8,562 bases of DNA from an uncultured Granulosicoccaceae bacterium (GTDB lineage Bacteria; Pseudomonadota; Gammaproteobacteria; CALCKW01): the NCBI GenBank assembly GCA_937941555.1, contig CALDHJ010000111.1, positions 1 through 8,562 on the forward strand, written 5' to 3'. Below the pieces are notes generated by a model. That model saw nothing but the letters and a program-made list of their open reading frames with translations. It did no database searches and had not been told where the DNA came from. Of this stretch, positions 1 to 6,398 are shown piece after piece (within the stretch, counting starts at the first letter, position 1; each line of letters begins with the position of its first letter). The position numbers were made by a program, and so were the translations under genes.

Positions 1-43
1 ATCGACAAGGATACGCCACCATCCGGAGCAGGCGCCCGAATGA
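1..43 (+). CDS. 3' end of an unidentified upstream gene (partial)
   Basis: Frame 2 is open from the window edge to a TGA at 41-43, giving the tail STRIRHHPEQAPE. The TGA overlaps the ATG at 40 in an ATGA junction, the usual sign of two translationally coupled genes. Thirteen residues do not identify a product. PP2C phosphatases often sit beside a Ser/Thr kinase, an FHA protein or type VI secretion accessory genes, but nothing visible here separates these options. The alternative is that the frame is open by chance. Confidence 0.35.
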   Translation, partial: STRIRHHPEQAPE

Positions 44-909
44 GCACTGATCTACACACCCGTCAACGCACTGCCGACGGCACCCAGCGCAACACGGCTA
101 CACACATGACTGCAGACCAATCCCCTGCTGACAAACTCTCCGCGCTGCTGAGCGCATCGTCCACTGCCACGGACAGCGCGCCGGTGGCAGAGCCGATGCG
201 CTGGACCTCCGCGAGTGCGACCCACGTCGGCTACGTGCGCCAGCACAATGAAGATGCATTCCTCGACCACCGCGAGCAAGGCCTGTGGGCCGTTGCCGAC
301 GGTATGGGGGGCCACTGGGGCGGCGCATTGGCCAGTCAGACCGTGATCGACAATCTGGTCGATTTCGTTCGCGCTGACGACCTGGCCGACAACGTGGCCA
401 GCCTCGAGCAACGTTTACACCAGGCGAACCGCCAGTGTGCAGAGCGCGCCGGCCCCAAACGCAGCATGGGCAGCACCGCTGCCCTGCTGTTTGCCCACGA
501 CCCCTTCTGCTTTTTCCTCTGGGCCGGTGACAGCCGCGTCTACCGCGTGCGGGACGGTGATATCGAACGCATTTCGCGCGACCACAGTGTGGTTGAGCAA
601 ATGGTGCGCGACGGCCAGATCACTGAGGCCGAAGCACGGCACCACCCCTCGGGCAATGTCATCACGCGTGCGGTGGGTGTGGCGAAGACCCTGGACGTTG
701 AGGTCGAATTCGCGACCACGCGCCCGGGCGACACCTTTCTGCTGTGCAGCGACGGCTTGTACCGCCATGTCGAAGACCGCGAGATCGCGACTGCCCTCGC
801 CGACGGCGAACTTGATCACGCCGTCGACAGCCTGATGAAGCTTGCGCTGACCCGCGGCGGCACTGACAACATCACGATCGTGGCTGCCCGCTCAGAATAC
901 TACCACTGA
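40..909 (+). CDS. PP2C-family Ser/Thr protein phosphatase (Stp1/PppA-like)
   Basis: Predicted cytoplasmic metal-dependent phosphatase that removes phosphate from Ser/Thr on proteins, normally opposing a Hanks-type kinase. The 289-residue product carries the ordered PP2C motifs: RQHNED (residues 67-72), the metal-binding DGMGG (87-91), GSTAALL (144-150), WAGDSRVYR (161-169), RDHSVV (180-185), NVITRAVG (206-213), CSDGLYRHV (236-244) and GGTDNITIV (273-281). The metal ligands D87, D238 and D276 are all present. There is no transmembrane segment. The first 52 residues are a Ser/Thr/Ala/Asp-rich extension without recognisable fold; bacterial relatives of this class are usually about 240 aa. ATG 40 is chosen for its ATGA overlap with the upstream frame and a GGAG at 25-28. 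ATG 196 (residue 53) would give a standard-length protein but has a weak ribosome site. The family is certain; the specific role (kinase antagonist, or type VI secretion control as for PppA) is not shown. Confidence 0.95.
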   Translation: MSTDLHTRQRTADGTQRNTATHMTADQSPADKLSALLSASSTATDSAPVAEPMRWTSASATHVGYVRQHNEDAFLDHREQGLWAVADGMGGHWGGALASQTVIDNLVDFVRADDLADNVASLEQRLHQANRQCAERAGPKRSMGSTAALLFAHDPFCFFLWAGDSRVYRVRDGDIERISRDHSVVEQMVRDGQITEAEARHHPSGNVITRAVGVAKTLDVEVEFATTRPGDTFLLCSDGLYRHVEDREIATALADGELDHAVDSLMKLALTRGGTDNITIVAARSEYYH

Positions 910-917
910 GCCGCCAC

Positions 918-976
918 CGGGCTGCCGCGACAACTGCGACGCGGCAGCCTGAAAAGACCGGGCAGTTGTAACCCGG
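918..976. repeat. Two adjacent hairpins with complementary loops
   Basis: Hairpin 1 has a perfect 10-bp stem, GGCTGCCGCG (920-929) with CGCGGCAGCC (940-949), and a 10-nt loop. A G-U pair and a C-G pair (919/950, 918/951) can extend it. Hairpin 2 has a 5-bp stem, CCGGG (958-962) with CCCGG (972-976), and a 9-nt loop. Loop 1 contains ACAACTG (930-936) and loop 2 contains its exact reverse complement CAGTTGT (963-969), so the loops could kiss. It starts 9 nt after the phosphatase stop. No T-run follows on either strand, so it is not a standard intrinsic terminator. The function is unknown: perhaps 3' end protection of the phosphatase mRNA, or part of a repeat family. Confidence 0.6.
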
Positions 977-993
977 CCCAAGGCTGACTTCAC

Positions 994-1144
994 ACCAGGG
1001 AACCTCCGAACAAGCCCCTTCAGGCGCGATACTGCGTTGATGCCAAATCAAAAAATGCTCATTTACTGCGTGTAAACTCCGCTTTTTTGCTCTGGCTTCG
1101 CCTTGTCTCGCGCTCAGCTGGGACTTGTTCTGAGTCTCCCTAGT
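994..1144. mobile_element. MITE-like inverted-repeat element (non-coding)
   Basis: The ends form imperfect terminal inverted repeats: 994-1018 against the reverse complement of 1120-1144 agree at 20 of 25 positions, sharing the blocks AGGGA and GAACAAG. Inside these, GCGCGA (1024-1029) pairs with TCGCGC (1108-1113), GCCA (1042-1045) with TGGC (1093-1096), and a central hairpin occupies 1049-1089. The element can therefore fold along most of its length. It contains no ORF of its own. This architecture fits a miniature inverted-repeat transposable element or another dispersed intergenic repeat. I see no clear target-site duplication. The right arm covers the clpB stop codon, so insertion may have set the clpB 3' end. 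Similar sequences seem familiar to me from gammaproteobacterial genomes, but I cannot confirm that or name a family. Confidence 0.55.
1049..1089. terminator. Likely bidirectional intrinsic terminator inside the inverted-repeat element
   Basis: CAAAAAA (1049-1055) pairs with TTTTTTG (1083-1089), GC (1057-1058) with GC (1081-1082), and TTTAC (1062-1066) with GTAAA (1072-1076) around a TGCGT loop. The structure thus ends in a six-T run on the + strand, and the same holds on the - strand. This suits the convergent phosphatase (+) and clpB (-) transcripts. The stem is A/T-rich with internal loops and lacks a strong GC core, so termination may be inefficient. Confidence 0.5.
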
Positions 1145-3743
1145 CGTCCTCCTGGTCAGAACCGGGCTCTCGTTCGAACTGCAAGCCCGACTCACCCGCA
1201 CTGACCACAACCGTATCGCCTGTCCGATAGTCGCCCGCGAGCAGTCGCTCTGCCAGGGTGTTCTCGAGATGTGTCTGAATCGCCCGACGCAACGGCCGCG
1301 CACCGTACACCGGATCAAAACCGGACTCGGCCAGAAAGGCGAGCGCCGAATCGGCAATCTGAAGAACCATCCCCTGCTCGCTCAAGCGCTCGGCCAGCAC
1401 CTGAAGCTGAATGCGCGCAATGGACTCGAGTTCCGAACGACCAAGACCGTGGAACACCACCACATCATCGACGCGGTTGATGAACTCTGGCCTGAAGACG
1501 TGCTGAACTTCCTGCATCACCGCTGATTTCATGCCGTCATAGTCAAGCTCGTCGGCGCGGGCCTGAATCACATCGCTGCCGATGTTTGAAGTCATTACGA
1601 TCACGGTATTGCGAAAATCCACGGTGCGACCGTGGCTGTCAGTGAGCCGTCCATCATCAAGCACTTGCAGCAGGACGTTGTAGACATCCGCGTGCGCCTT
1701 TTCGATTTCATCGAGCAGCACCACTGCATAGGGCTTGCGTCTGACCGCTTCTGTGAGTTGCCCACCGGATTCGTAGCCGACATAACCCGGCGGCGCACCG
1801 ATGAGCCGCGCAACAGCGTGCTTTTCCATGTACTCGGACATGTCGATTCGCACCATCGCATCGGGGCTGTCGAACAAGAAGGTCGCAAGCTGTTTACACA
1901 ACTCGGTCTTGCCCACACCGGTCGGCCCGAGAAACAGGAAACTGCCATTGGGGCGCGACGGATCGGACAAACCGGCACGTGACCGGCGAATGGCGTTGGA
2001 AACCGCTACCACGGCCTCGCGCTGCCCGATGACACCCTCCGCCAAAACCGATTCCATACGCAGCAGTTTGTCGCGCTCGCCTTCGAGCATGCGCGACACC
2101 GGCACCCCCGTCCAACGGGAGACCACCTCAGCGATCTCCTCGTCCCCGACGCGGTTGCGCAGCAGGCTGAACTCACGCTCCTCGCTGTCATCGGCATCGG
2201 CAAGCTGCTGCTCAAGCGCCGGAATCTGTCCGTATTGCAGCTCCGACATACGCTGTAGATCACCGGAGCGGCGTGCGACATCGAACTCGAGCTTGGCCGC
2301 CTCGAGTTGCTCCTTGATCTGACTCGCTCCCTGCACAGCGGCTTTTTCACTGCGCCAGGTTTCGTCGAGGTCGGCGAAGGCACGCTCTTGTTCATCGAGC
2401 TCGGCCTCGAGTTCGTCCAGACGCTTGCGGGAGGCGTCGTCTTCGTCTTTCTTGAGTGCCTCACGCTGCATCTGCAGCTGAATGATGCGCCGCTGAAGTC
2501 GATCCATCGCCTCGGGCATGGAATCGATTTCCATGCGAATGCGGCTTGCCGCCTCGTCGACCAGGTCGATCGCCTTGTCCGGCAGCTGCCGACCACTGAT
2601 GTAACGGTGAGACAGGGTCGCTGCCGCTACCAGCGCCGGGTCCGTAATGGTCACACCGTGGTGCAACTCGTAGCGCTCTTTCAAGCCACGCAAGATGGCA
2701 ATTGTGTCTTCAACCGACGGCTGGTCCACTTGCACGGGCTGGAAGCGGCGTTCTAGCGCCGCATCTTTCTCAACGTATTGGCGGTATTCATCCAAGGTTG
2801 TGGCGCCAATGCAGCGCAGCTCCCCGCGCGCAAGCGCCGGCTTGAGCATGTTGCCAGCGTCGAGCGAGCCCTCGGATTTGCCCGCGCCAACGAGTGTATG
2901 CAGCTCATCGACAAACAACACGACCTGACCGTCCTGCTTCGATAAATCCTTGAGCACGGCCTTGAGGCGTTCTTCGAAGTCTCCCCGGAACTTGGCACCC
3001 GCAAGCAGCGCGCCGATGTCGAGAGACAACACACGCTTGCCGGCAAGCCCCTCGGGCACTTCCCCATTGACTATGCGTTGAGCGAGCCCTTCGACGATGG
3101 CCGTTTTGCCAACCCCGGGTTCCCCGATCAGCACCGGATTGTTCTTGGTTCGGCGCTGCAATACCTGTATCGCTCGGCGAATTTCTTCATCGCGCCCGAT
3201 CACCGGATCGAGCTTCCCGGCTTCGGCCTGGGACGTCAGATCAACAGTGTATTTTTCGAGCGCTTGCCGCGCGTCTTCGGCATTGGGGTCATCAACCGCC
3301 TGACCGCCTCGAATCGCCTCGACCTCCTTGCGAATCGCATCGGCAGAAGCGCCGTGCGCAACCAGCGCCTTGGCCGCCTGGTCCGATGTCGATTCCAGCA
3401 ACCCCAACAAGAAGGTTTCACTGGCAATGTATTGGTCGCCTTGGCGCTGGGCAATCTTGTCGGCCGCGTTGAGCACACGTCCCAAGGCGTTGGAGGCTCG
3501 CACGTCCACACTCTCACCGGACACACTTGCCAGGCGATCGAGCGACTGAGAGAGGTCCGCTTTCAACGCGGACAGATCAGCACCCGCTCGCACGAGAGCC
3601 TGCCTCACACCTCCGTCCGCCTGATCGATGAACGCCGCCAGCACGTGCAAGGGCTCGATGAACTGGTGTTCACGCCCCACAGCCAGCGACTGGGCGTCGG
3701 CGAGGGCGCTTTGAAATTTTGCTGTCAGTTTGTCAATGCGCAT
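1140..3743 (-). CDS. clpB: Chaperone ClpB (Hsp100 protein disaggregase)
   Basis: Hexameric AAA+ ATPase that pulls polypeptides out of aggregates together with DnaK/DnaJ/GrpE in the cytoplasm. The product has 867 aa (E. coli ClpB 857). From the ATG: N domain to about 145; NBD1 with Walker A GEPGVGKT (207-214), Walker B VVLFVDEL (274-281) and arginine fingers in LERRFQPV; the coiled-coil M domain at about 403-522; NBD2 with Walker A GPTGVGKT (606-613), pore loop GYVGYE (653-658), Walker B VVLLDEIE (674-681) and sensor-2 GARPLRR (814-820). No key residue is missing. A TTG at 3749 would add two residues, but the GGAG complementary to 3752-3755 lies 8 nt from the ATG at 3743 and only 2 nt from the TTG, so the ATG is preferred. 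The M domain, N domain and heat-shock promoter argue for ClpB rather than the type VI secretion ClpV. The C-terminus is acidic (GSDQEDD), and its TAG lies inside the arm of the neighbouring repeat element. Confidence 0.98.
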   Translation of the reverse strand: MRIDKLTAKFQSALADAQSLAVGREHQFIEPLHVLAAFIDQADGGVRQALVRAGADLSALKADLSQSLDRLASVSGESVDVRASNALGRVLNAADKIAQRQGDQYIASETFLLGLLESTSDQAAKALVAHGASADAIRKEVEAIRGGQAVDDPNAEDARQALEKYTVDLTSQAEAGKLDPVIGRDEEIRRAIQVLQRRTKNNPVLIGEPGVGKTAIVEGLAQRIVNGEVPEGLAGKRVLSLDIGALLAGAKFRGDFEERLKAVLKDLSKQDGQVVLFVDELHTLVGAGKSEGSLDAGNMLKPALARGELRCIGATTLDEYRQYVEKDAALERRFQPVQVDQPSVEDTIAILRGLKERYELHHGVTITDPALVAAATLSHRYISGRQLPDKAIDLVDEAASRIRMEIDSMPEAMDRLQRRIIQLQMQREALKKDEDDASRKRLDELEAELDEQERAFADLDETWRSEKAAVQGASQIKEQLEAAKLEFDVARRSGDLQRMSELQYGQIPALEQQLADADDSEEREFSLLRNRVGDEEIAEVVSRWTGVPVSRMLEGERDKLLRMESVLAEGVIGQREAVVAVSNAIRRSRAGLSDPSRPNGSFLFLGPTGVGKTELCKQLATFLFDSPDAMVRIDMSEYMEKHAVARLIGAPPGYVGYESGGQLTEAVRRKPYAVVLLDEIEKAHADVYNVLLQVLDDGRLTDSHGRTVDFRNTVIVMTSNIGSDVIQARADELDYDGMKSAVMQEVQHVFRPEFINRVDDVVVFHGLGRSELESIARIQLQVLAERLSEQGMVLQIADSALAFLAESGFDPVYGARPLRRAIQTHLENTLAERLLAGDYRTGDTVVVSAGESGLQFEREPGSDQEDD

Positions 3744-3781
3744 CGACAAAACTCCAGTTGACTGTCTTGAGATGCCTGTAA

Positions 3782-3809
3782 AGATGGGGGCATCACACTC
3801 GTCTTCAAG
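3782..3809 (-). promoter_or_regulatory. Sigma32 (heat-shock) promoter of clpB
   Basis: Read on the - strand, CTTGAA (complement of 3804-3809) is followed after 14 nt by CCCCATCT (complement of 3782-3789). This matches the published RpoH consensus CTTGAA, 13-17 nt, CCCCATnT. Transcription would start near 3775, giving a leader of about 30 nt before the clpB ATG. The -35 begins 7 nt beyond the pgeF stop, so clpB can be induced by heat independently of read-through from rluD-pgeF. E. coli clpB is likewise sigma32-dependent. Confidence 0.85.
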
Positions 3810-3815
3810 CCCGGT

Positions 3816-4550
3816 TCAGTCGCGCCAGATCAACGCCGCCATGCGCCCACTCTGGCCATTGTCGCGCCGATGAGAGAAGCAGGTCTGCGGGTTTCCCACG
3901 GTGCAAACGCCGCCACCGTACACCGATTCCACACCGATACGGGACAGGCGTGCTCGCGCCAAACCGAACAGGTCTGCGTAGTATTTGCCAACTTCGGCAC
4001 CGGCATTGAAGTGCGCCGCATCGGACGCCTCAATATCACAGAACGCCTCGCGCACCTCCGCGCCCACTTCAAACTCGGTCGGCCCGATAGCCGGTCCGAG
4101 CCATGCCGTGATCTGGTCGGCTGCCACGGGCAGCGCACTGACGGTGTTTTCCAATACGCCATTGGCGAGACCACGCCAGCCAGCGTGCGCCGCTGCTATG
4201 CAGGAGCCGTCGCGGGCGGCAAAGAGCACAGGCAGACAATCCGCCGCGAGCGCCGCCAGCACCACACCCGGGGCATCGGTCCAACTCGCGTCGGCCTCAC
4301 TCTCGGGCACCAGATCTGCGGCATAGACACAACGCGTGCTGTGTAACTGGTGCAGCCACCGAGGTGAGTCCGGCAACCCGGCAAGCGACTGCAGCCGATC
4401 GCGGTTGTGCTGCGCGTTCGAATCACCGACGTAGATACCCAGATTGAAAGAATCAAACGGCGCAACACTGACTCCACCCACCCTCGTGGTCATCCGAGCG
4501 TGCACGTTGTGCGCAGTTGGCCACACAGGCACCTGCACCGATGCGTTCAC
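3816..4550 (-). CDS. pgeF: PgeF/YfiH family multicopper-oxidase-fold protein (peptidoglycan editing factor / purine nucleoside phosphorylase-type)
   Basis: Member of the DUF152/YfiH/LACC1 family. Known members act as laccase-like polyphenol oxidases or as purine nucleoside phosphorylase/adenosine deaminases, and E. coli YfiH (PgeF) helps keep wrong amino acids out of peptidoglycan precursors; which activity applies here is not visible. The Zn-binding triad is in place: H70 in WLHQLHST, C105 in ALAADCLP and H122 in AAAHAGWRG. The family blocks GPAIGPTEFEVG (152-163) and TCFSHRRD (223-230) are also present. I place the start at GTG 4550, which overlaps the rluD TGA as GTGA and gives 244 aa, like E. 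coli YfiH (243). Extending to 4622 would only add 24 residues of out-of-frame rluD sequence. The ribosome site is weak, consistent with coupling to rluD translation. Confidence 0.93.
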   Translation of the reverse strand: MNASVQVPVWPTAHNVHARMTTRVGGVSVAPFDSFNLGIYVGDSNAQHNRDRLQSLAGLPDSPRWLHQLHSTRCVYAADLVPESEADASWTDAPGVVLAALAADCLPVLFAARDGSCIAAAHAGWRGLANGVLENTVSALPVAADQITAWLGPAIGPTEFEVGAEVREAFCDIEASDAAHFNAGAEVGKYYADLFGLARARLSRIGVESVYGGGVCTVGNPQTCFSHRRDNGQSGRMAALIWRD

Positions 4551-5506
4551 CCTGCAGAGTCTCTGTGCGCCGCGAGCGCGGCGACCAGTTTGCGGATGTC
4601 CTCTGGCAACGGACTCTCCCACGTGTGAACCGTCTCACCAGAAGGGTGTTCCAGCGACAGCTCGGCTGCGTGCAGCGCTTGACGGGGAAACGCGCGCAGT
4701 TGTGCCAGCAAGTCTTCACTGGCGCCTGCCGGCACCCGAAAGCGACCGCCATACACCGGATCACCAACCAGCGGCAGACGGCGGTGGGCCATGTGAACGC
4801 GAATCTGGTGAGTGCGGCCAGTTTCGAGCTTCACGTCGAGCAAGCTGTGAGTGCGGTAGCGTTCGAGCACCCGAAAGTGGCTGACGGCCTCGCGTCCACC
4901 TGCACGCACCGCCATGCGTTTTCGATCTGACGGATGGCGACCAATCGGCTCATCGACGGTGCCGCCGGCCACCGGGGTGCCGATGACCACTGCACGATAG
5001 CGACGGCTGACTGTGCGCGCCTGGAGCTGCGCTGTCAGACTCGCGAAGGCACGCTCTGTGCGCGCCACGACAAAGAGCCCTGTGGTGTCTTTGTCGAGCC
5101 GGTGCACAATGCCCGCGCGCGGCAAATGGCTGAGCGATGGATCGAGGGCCAGCAGTCCGTTCAACACCGTACCCCCCGGACTGCCCGGTGCCGGGTGCAT
5201 GACACAACCGGCAGCTTTGTCGATGACGTACAGATCCGCGTCCTCGTGCAGCACGCACAAGGCCACTGAGCTGTCGGCCTCGTGTGACACTACCGGCACC
5301 GTGTCGAGCGCGATATCCACCTGTTCGCCGCCGATCAGTCGCGGTTTGGCCACGGCGACCTCACCGTCTATCAGCACCTGCCCACGCTTGATCAGCTTCT
5401 GTAGGCGGCTGCGCGACAGGTCGGTCAGGGCGGCGAGCACAAGGTCGAGGCGCTCACCTGCAGCGGTGTCGGGCAAGGTGACGGAGAGTTGATTCGGTTC
5501 ATCCAC
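4547..5506 (-). CDS. rluD: 23S rRNA pseudouridine synthase RluD
   Basis: Isomerises uridines in helix 69 of 23S rRNA (1911, 1915, 1917 in E. coli), acting during 50S assembly. The 319 residues match family length (E. coli 326). An S4 RNA-binding domain occupies about 18-75 (LDLVLAALTDLSRSRLQKLI, then GQVLIDG). The RluA-type catalytic domain starts near residue 88 with DLYVIDKAAGCVMHP and contains HRLDKDTTG (135-143), with catalytic Asp138. It continues with TVSRRYRAVV (165-174), LETGRTHQIRVH (227-238) and GDPVYGG (248-254). The start is GTG 5506; a TGA lies ten codons upstream in frame with no ATG between. The ATG at 5502 is out of frame. It is the first gene of the rluD-pgeF pair and is divergent from bamD. 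RluC is the closest alternative, but the length, the S4 domain and the bamD/pgeF context favour RluD. Confidence 0.96.
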   Translation of the reverse strand: MDEPNQLSVTLPDTAAGERLDLVLAALTDLSRSRLQKLIKRGQVLIDGEVAVAKPRLIGGEQVDIALDTVPVVSHEADSSVALCVLHEDADLYVIDKAAGCVMHPAPGSPGGTVLNGLLALDPSLSHLPRAGIVHRLDKDTTGLFVVARTERAFASLTAQLQARTVSRRYRAVVIGTPVAGGTVDEPIGRHPSDRKRMAVRAGGREAVSHFRVLERYRTHSLLDVKLETGRTHQIRVHMAHRRLPLVGDPVYGGRFRVPAGASEDLLAQLRAFPRQALHAAELSLEHPSGETVHTWESPLPEDIRKLVAALAAHRDSAG

Positions 5507-5574
5507 GGTGGGCGGCCTGATGTCTGCTGCGTGTCATATACTGTGGGCCATTGTATCTGTCCGTGACTTTGCCA
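5507..5574. promoter_or_regulatory. Divergent promoter region between rluD and bamD
   Basis: Only 68 nt separate the two start codons, so both promoters must overlap here or extend into the genes. On the + strand TATACT (5537-5542) is a one-mismatch -10 box that would start the bamD RNA near 5549, after the TTG at 5551 has become too close to be useful. On the - strand TACAAT (complement of 5550-5555) is a one-mismatch -10 for rluD, with a start near 5542. Neither has a convincing -35 at 16-18 nt. The two transcripts would start within about 10 nt of each other, so polymerases could compete. Confidence 0.4.
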
Positions 5575-6339
5575 ATGCAACGCCTACTCTGTGCAACCGG
5601 TTTGATCGTCGGCCTGCTCTGCGCCTGTTCGACGCCGCCCGATCCCAAGGATACCTCACGCGAACTGAGTGCCGAGGCGTTGTACACGCAGTCGCGCGAC
5701 GCGCTCAAGCGCGGCGACACCGACTCGGCCTTGCTCTACCTCGAAACGCTACAGGTTCGTTTCCCACAGGACGACTATGCGCTTCAGGCACAGCTCGACA
5801 TCATTCTCGCCAACTACCAACGCGAGGACTACGACGCCGCAATCGCCGCCGCGGGCCAATTCCGCCAGCTGAACCCCCGCAGCCCGCACGGCGCCTATGC
5901 AACCTACATGATTGGTCGCAGTGAGACGGCGCGTCTCAAGAGCCTGTTCGACAAACAGGTACCCCGCGATTTCGCAGACCACGACCAACGTGTGCTCGAT
6001 GCCGCGTTCGAAGCCTACAACGATGTGGTTCGCAACTACCCGGACAGCGCCTGGGCCGCCGATGCCGCGGACCGGGTTGTCGAGATCATCGAACACAACG
6101 CGCGCCACGAACTCAAAACCGCACGCTTCTATCTGGATCGTGGCGCATTCATCGGCGCGGCCAATCGCGCCCATGCGTTGTTGTCCGAATACCCGGACTC
6201 CGCCTATACCGTCGATGCCCTGGTGGTGTTGTACCGAAGCTACCGCGCCCAGGGCCTGGTCGATCAGGCCGATGACATCCGCGTGTTGATCGCATCAGTC
6301 GAACCCAGCCACCGGCTCGCCAGAGTCGACGCATCCTGA
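5575..6339 (+). CDS. bamD: Outer membrane protein assembly factor BamD (lipoprotein, ComL/YfiO)
   Basis: Essential lipoprotein of the BAM complex, working with BamA at the inner face of the outer membrane to insert beta-barrel proteins. The 254 aa compare well with E. coli BamD (245). The signal peptide MQRLLCATGLIVGLLCAC ends in a lipobox (L15-C16-A17, lipidated Cys18). Ser at +2 predicts outer-membrane sorting; Cys at -2 is less common. TPR-like helical repeats follow, with family blocks such as YTQSRDALKRGDTDSALLYLE, FPQDDYALQAQLDIILANY, NPRSPHGAYATYMIG and YFPDS-like repeats (NYPDSAWA, EYPDSAYT). The ATG at 5575 is chosen because the signal peptide begins there. The TTG at 5551 would add eight residues before the signal and lies almost at the predicted transcription start. 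Its position between rluD and pilS matches comL in Pseudomonas. Confidence 0.96.
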   Translation: MQRLLCATGLIVGLLCACSTPPDPKDTSRELSAEALYTQSRDALKRGDTDSALLYLETLQVRFPQDDYALQAQLDIILANYQREDYDAAIAAAGQFRQLNPRSPHGAYATYMIGRSETARLKSLFDKQVPRDFADHDQRVLDAAFEAYNDVVRNYPDSAWAADAADRVVEIIEHNARHELKTARFYLDRGAFIGAANRAHALLSEYPDSAYTVDALVVLYRSYRAQGLVDQADDIRVLIASVEPSHRLARVDAS

Positions 6340-6350
6340 TCTGAATCTGC

Positions 6351-6366
6351 AGGCACCGGAATTGCT
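6351..6366 (+). promoter_or_regulatory. Putative sigma54 (-24/-12) promoter upstream of pilS
   Basis: AGGCACCGGAATTGCT carries GG (6352-6353) and GC (6364-6365) exactly ten bases apart. It matches the RpoN consensus TGGCAC-N5-TTGCW at every position except the first T. Transcription would begin near 6377, leaving about 22 nt before the pilS ATG. An inverted repeat TGCAG (6348-6352) / CTGCA (6365-6369) overlaps both elements. The match is sequence-only evidence. No enhancer-type activator site is evident in the short gap, so such a site would have to lie within bamD. Confidence 0.5.
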
Positions 6367-6398
6367 GCACGGAGGCCACACACACACCGTGCGGTGGC

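Noticed and set aside
1801..2322. 173-codon open frame on the + strand within clpB
   Set aside because: Antisense shadow of NBD2 and the M domain; Ser/Arg-rich composition without a domain.
1140..3743. ClpV of a type VI secretion system, suggested by the neighbouring PppA-like phosphatase
   Set aside because: The N domain, the long M domain, the sigma32 promoter and the pgeF/rluD context all indicate ClpB, and no type VI structural gene is visible.
3078..3761. 227-codon open frame on the + strand opposite the start of clpB
   Set aside because: It lies antisense to the conserved ClpB N domain and NBD1, shows no recognisable motif, and such frames are common opposite GC-rich genes.
3870..4346. 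158-codon open frame on the + strand opposite pgeF
   Set aside because: The - strand carries all pgeF catalytic motifs; the + frame has no ribosome site or family resemblance.
4551..4622. Longer pgeF start at 4622
   Set aside because: It would add 24 residues overlapping the end of rluD; the GTG at 4550 gives the family length and a typical GTGA junction.
5551..5574. TTG start for bamD at 5551
   Set aside because: It adds residues ahead of a normal lipoprotein signal peptide and sits at the likely transcription start.
6377..6387. CA dinucleotide run as a phase-variable microsatellite before pilS
   Set aside because: Only about five CA units, outside the coding sequence; too short to argue for slippage.
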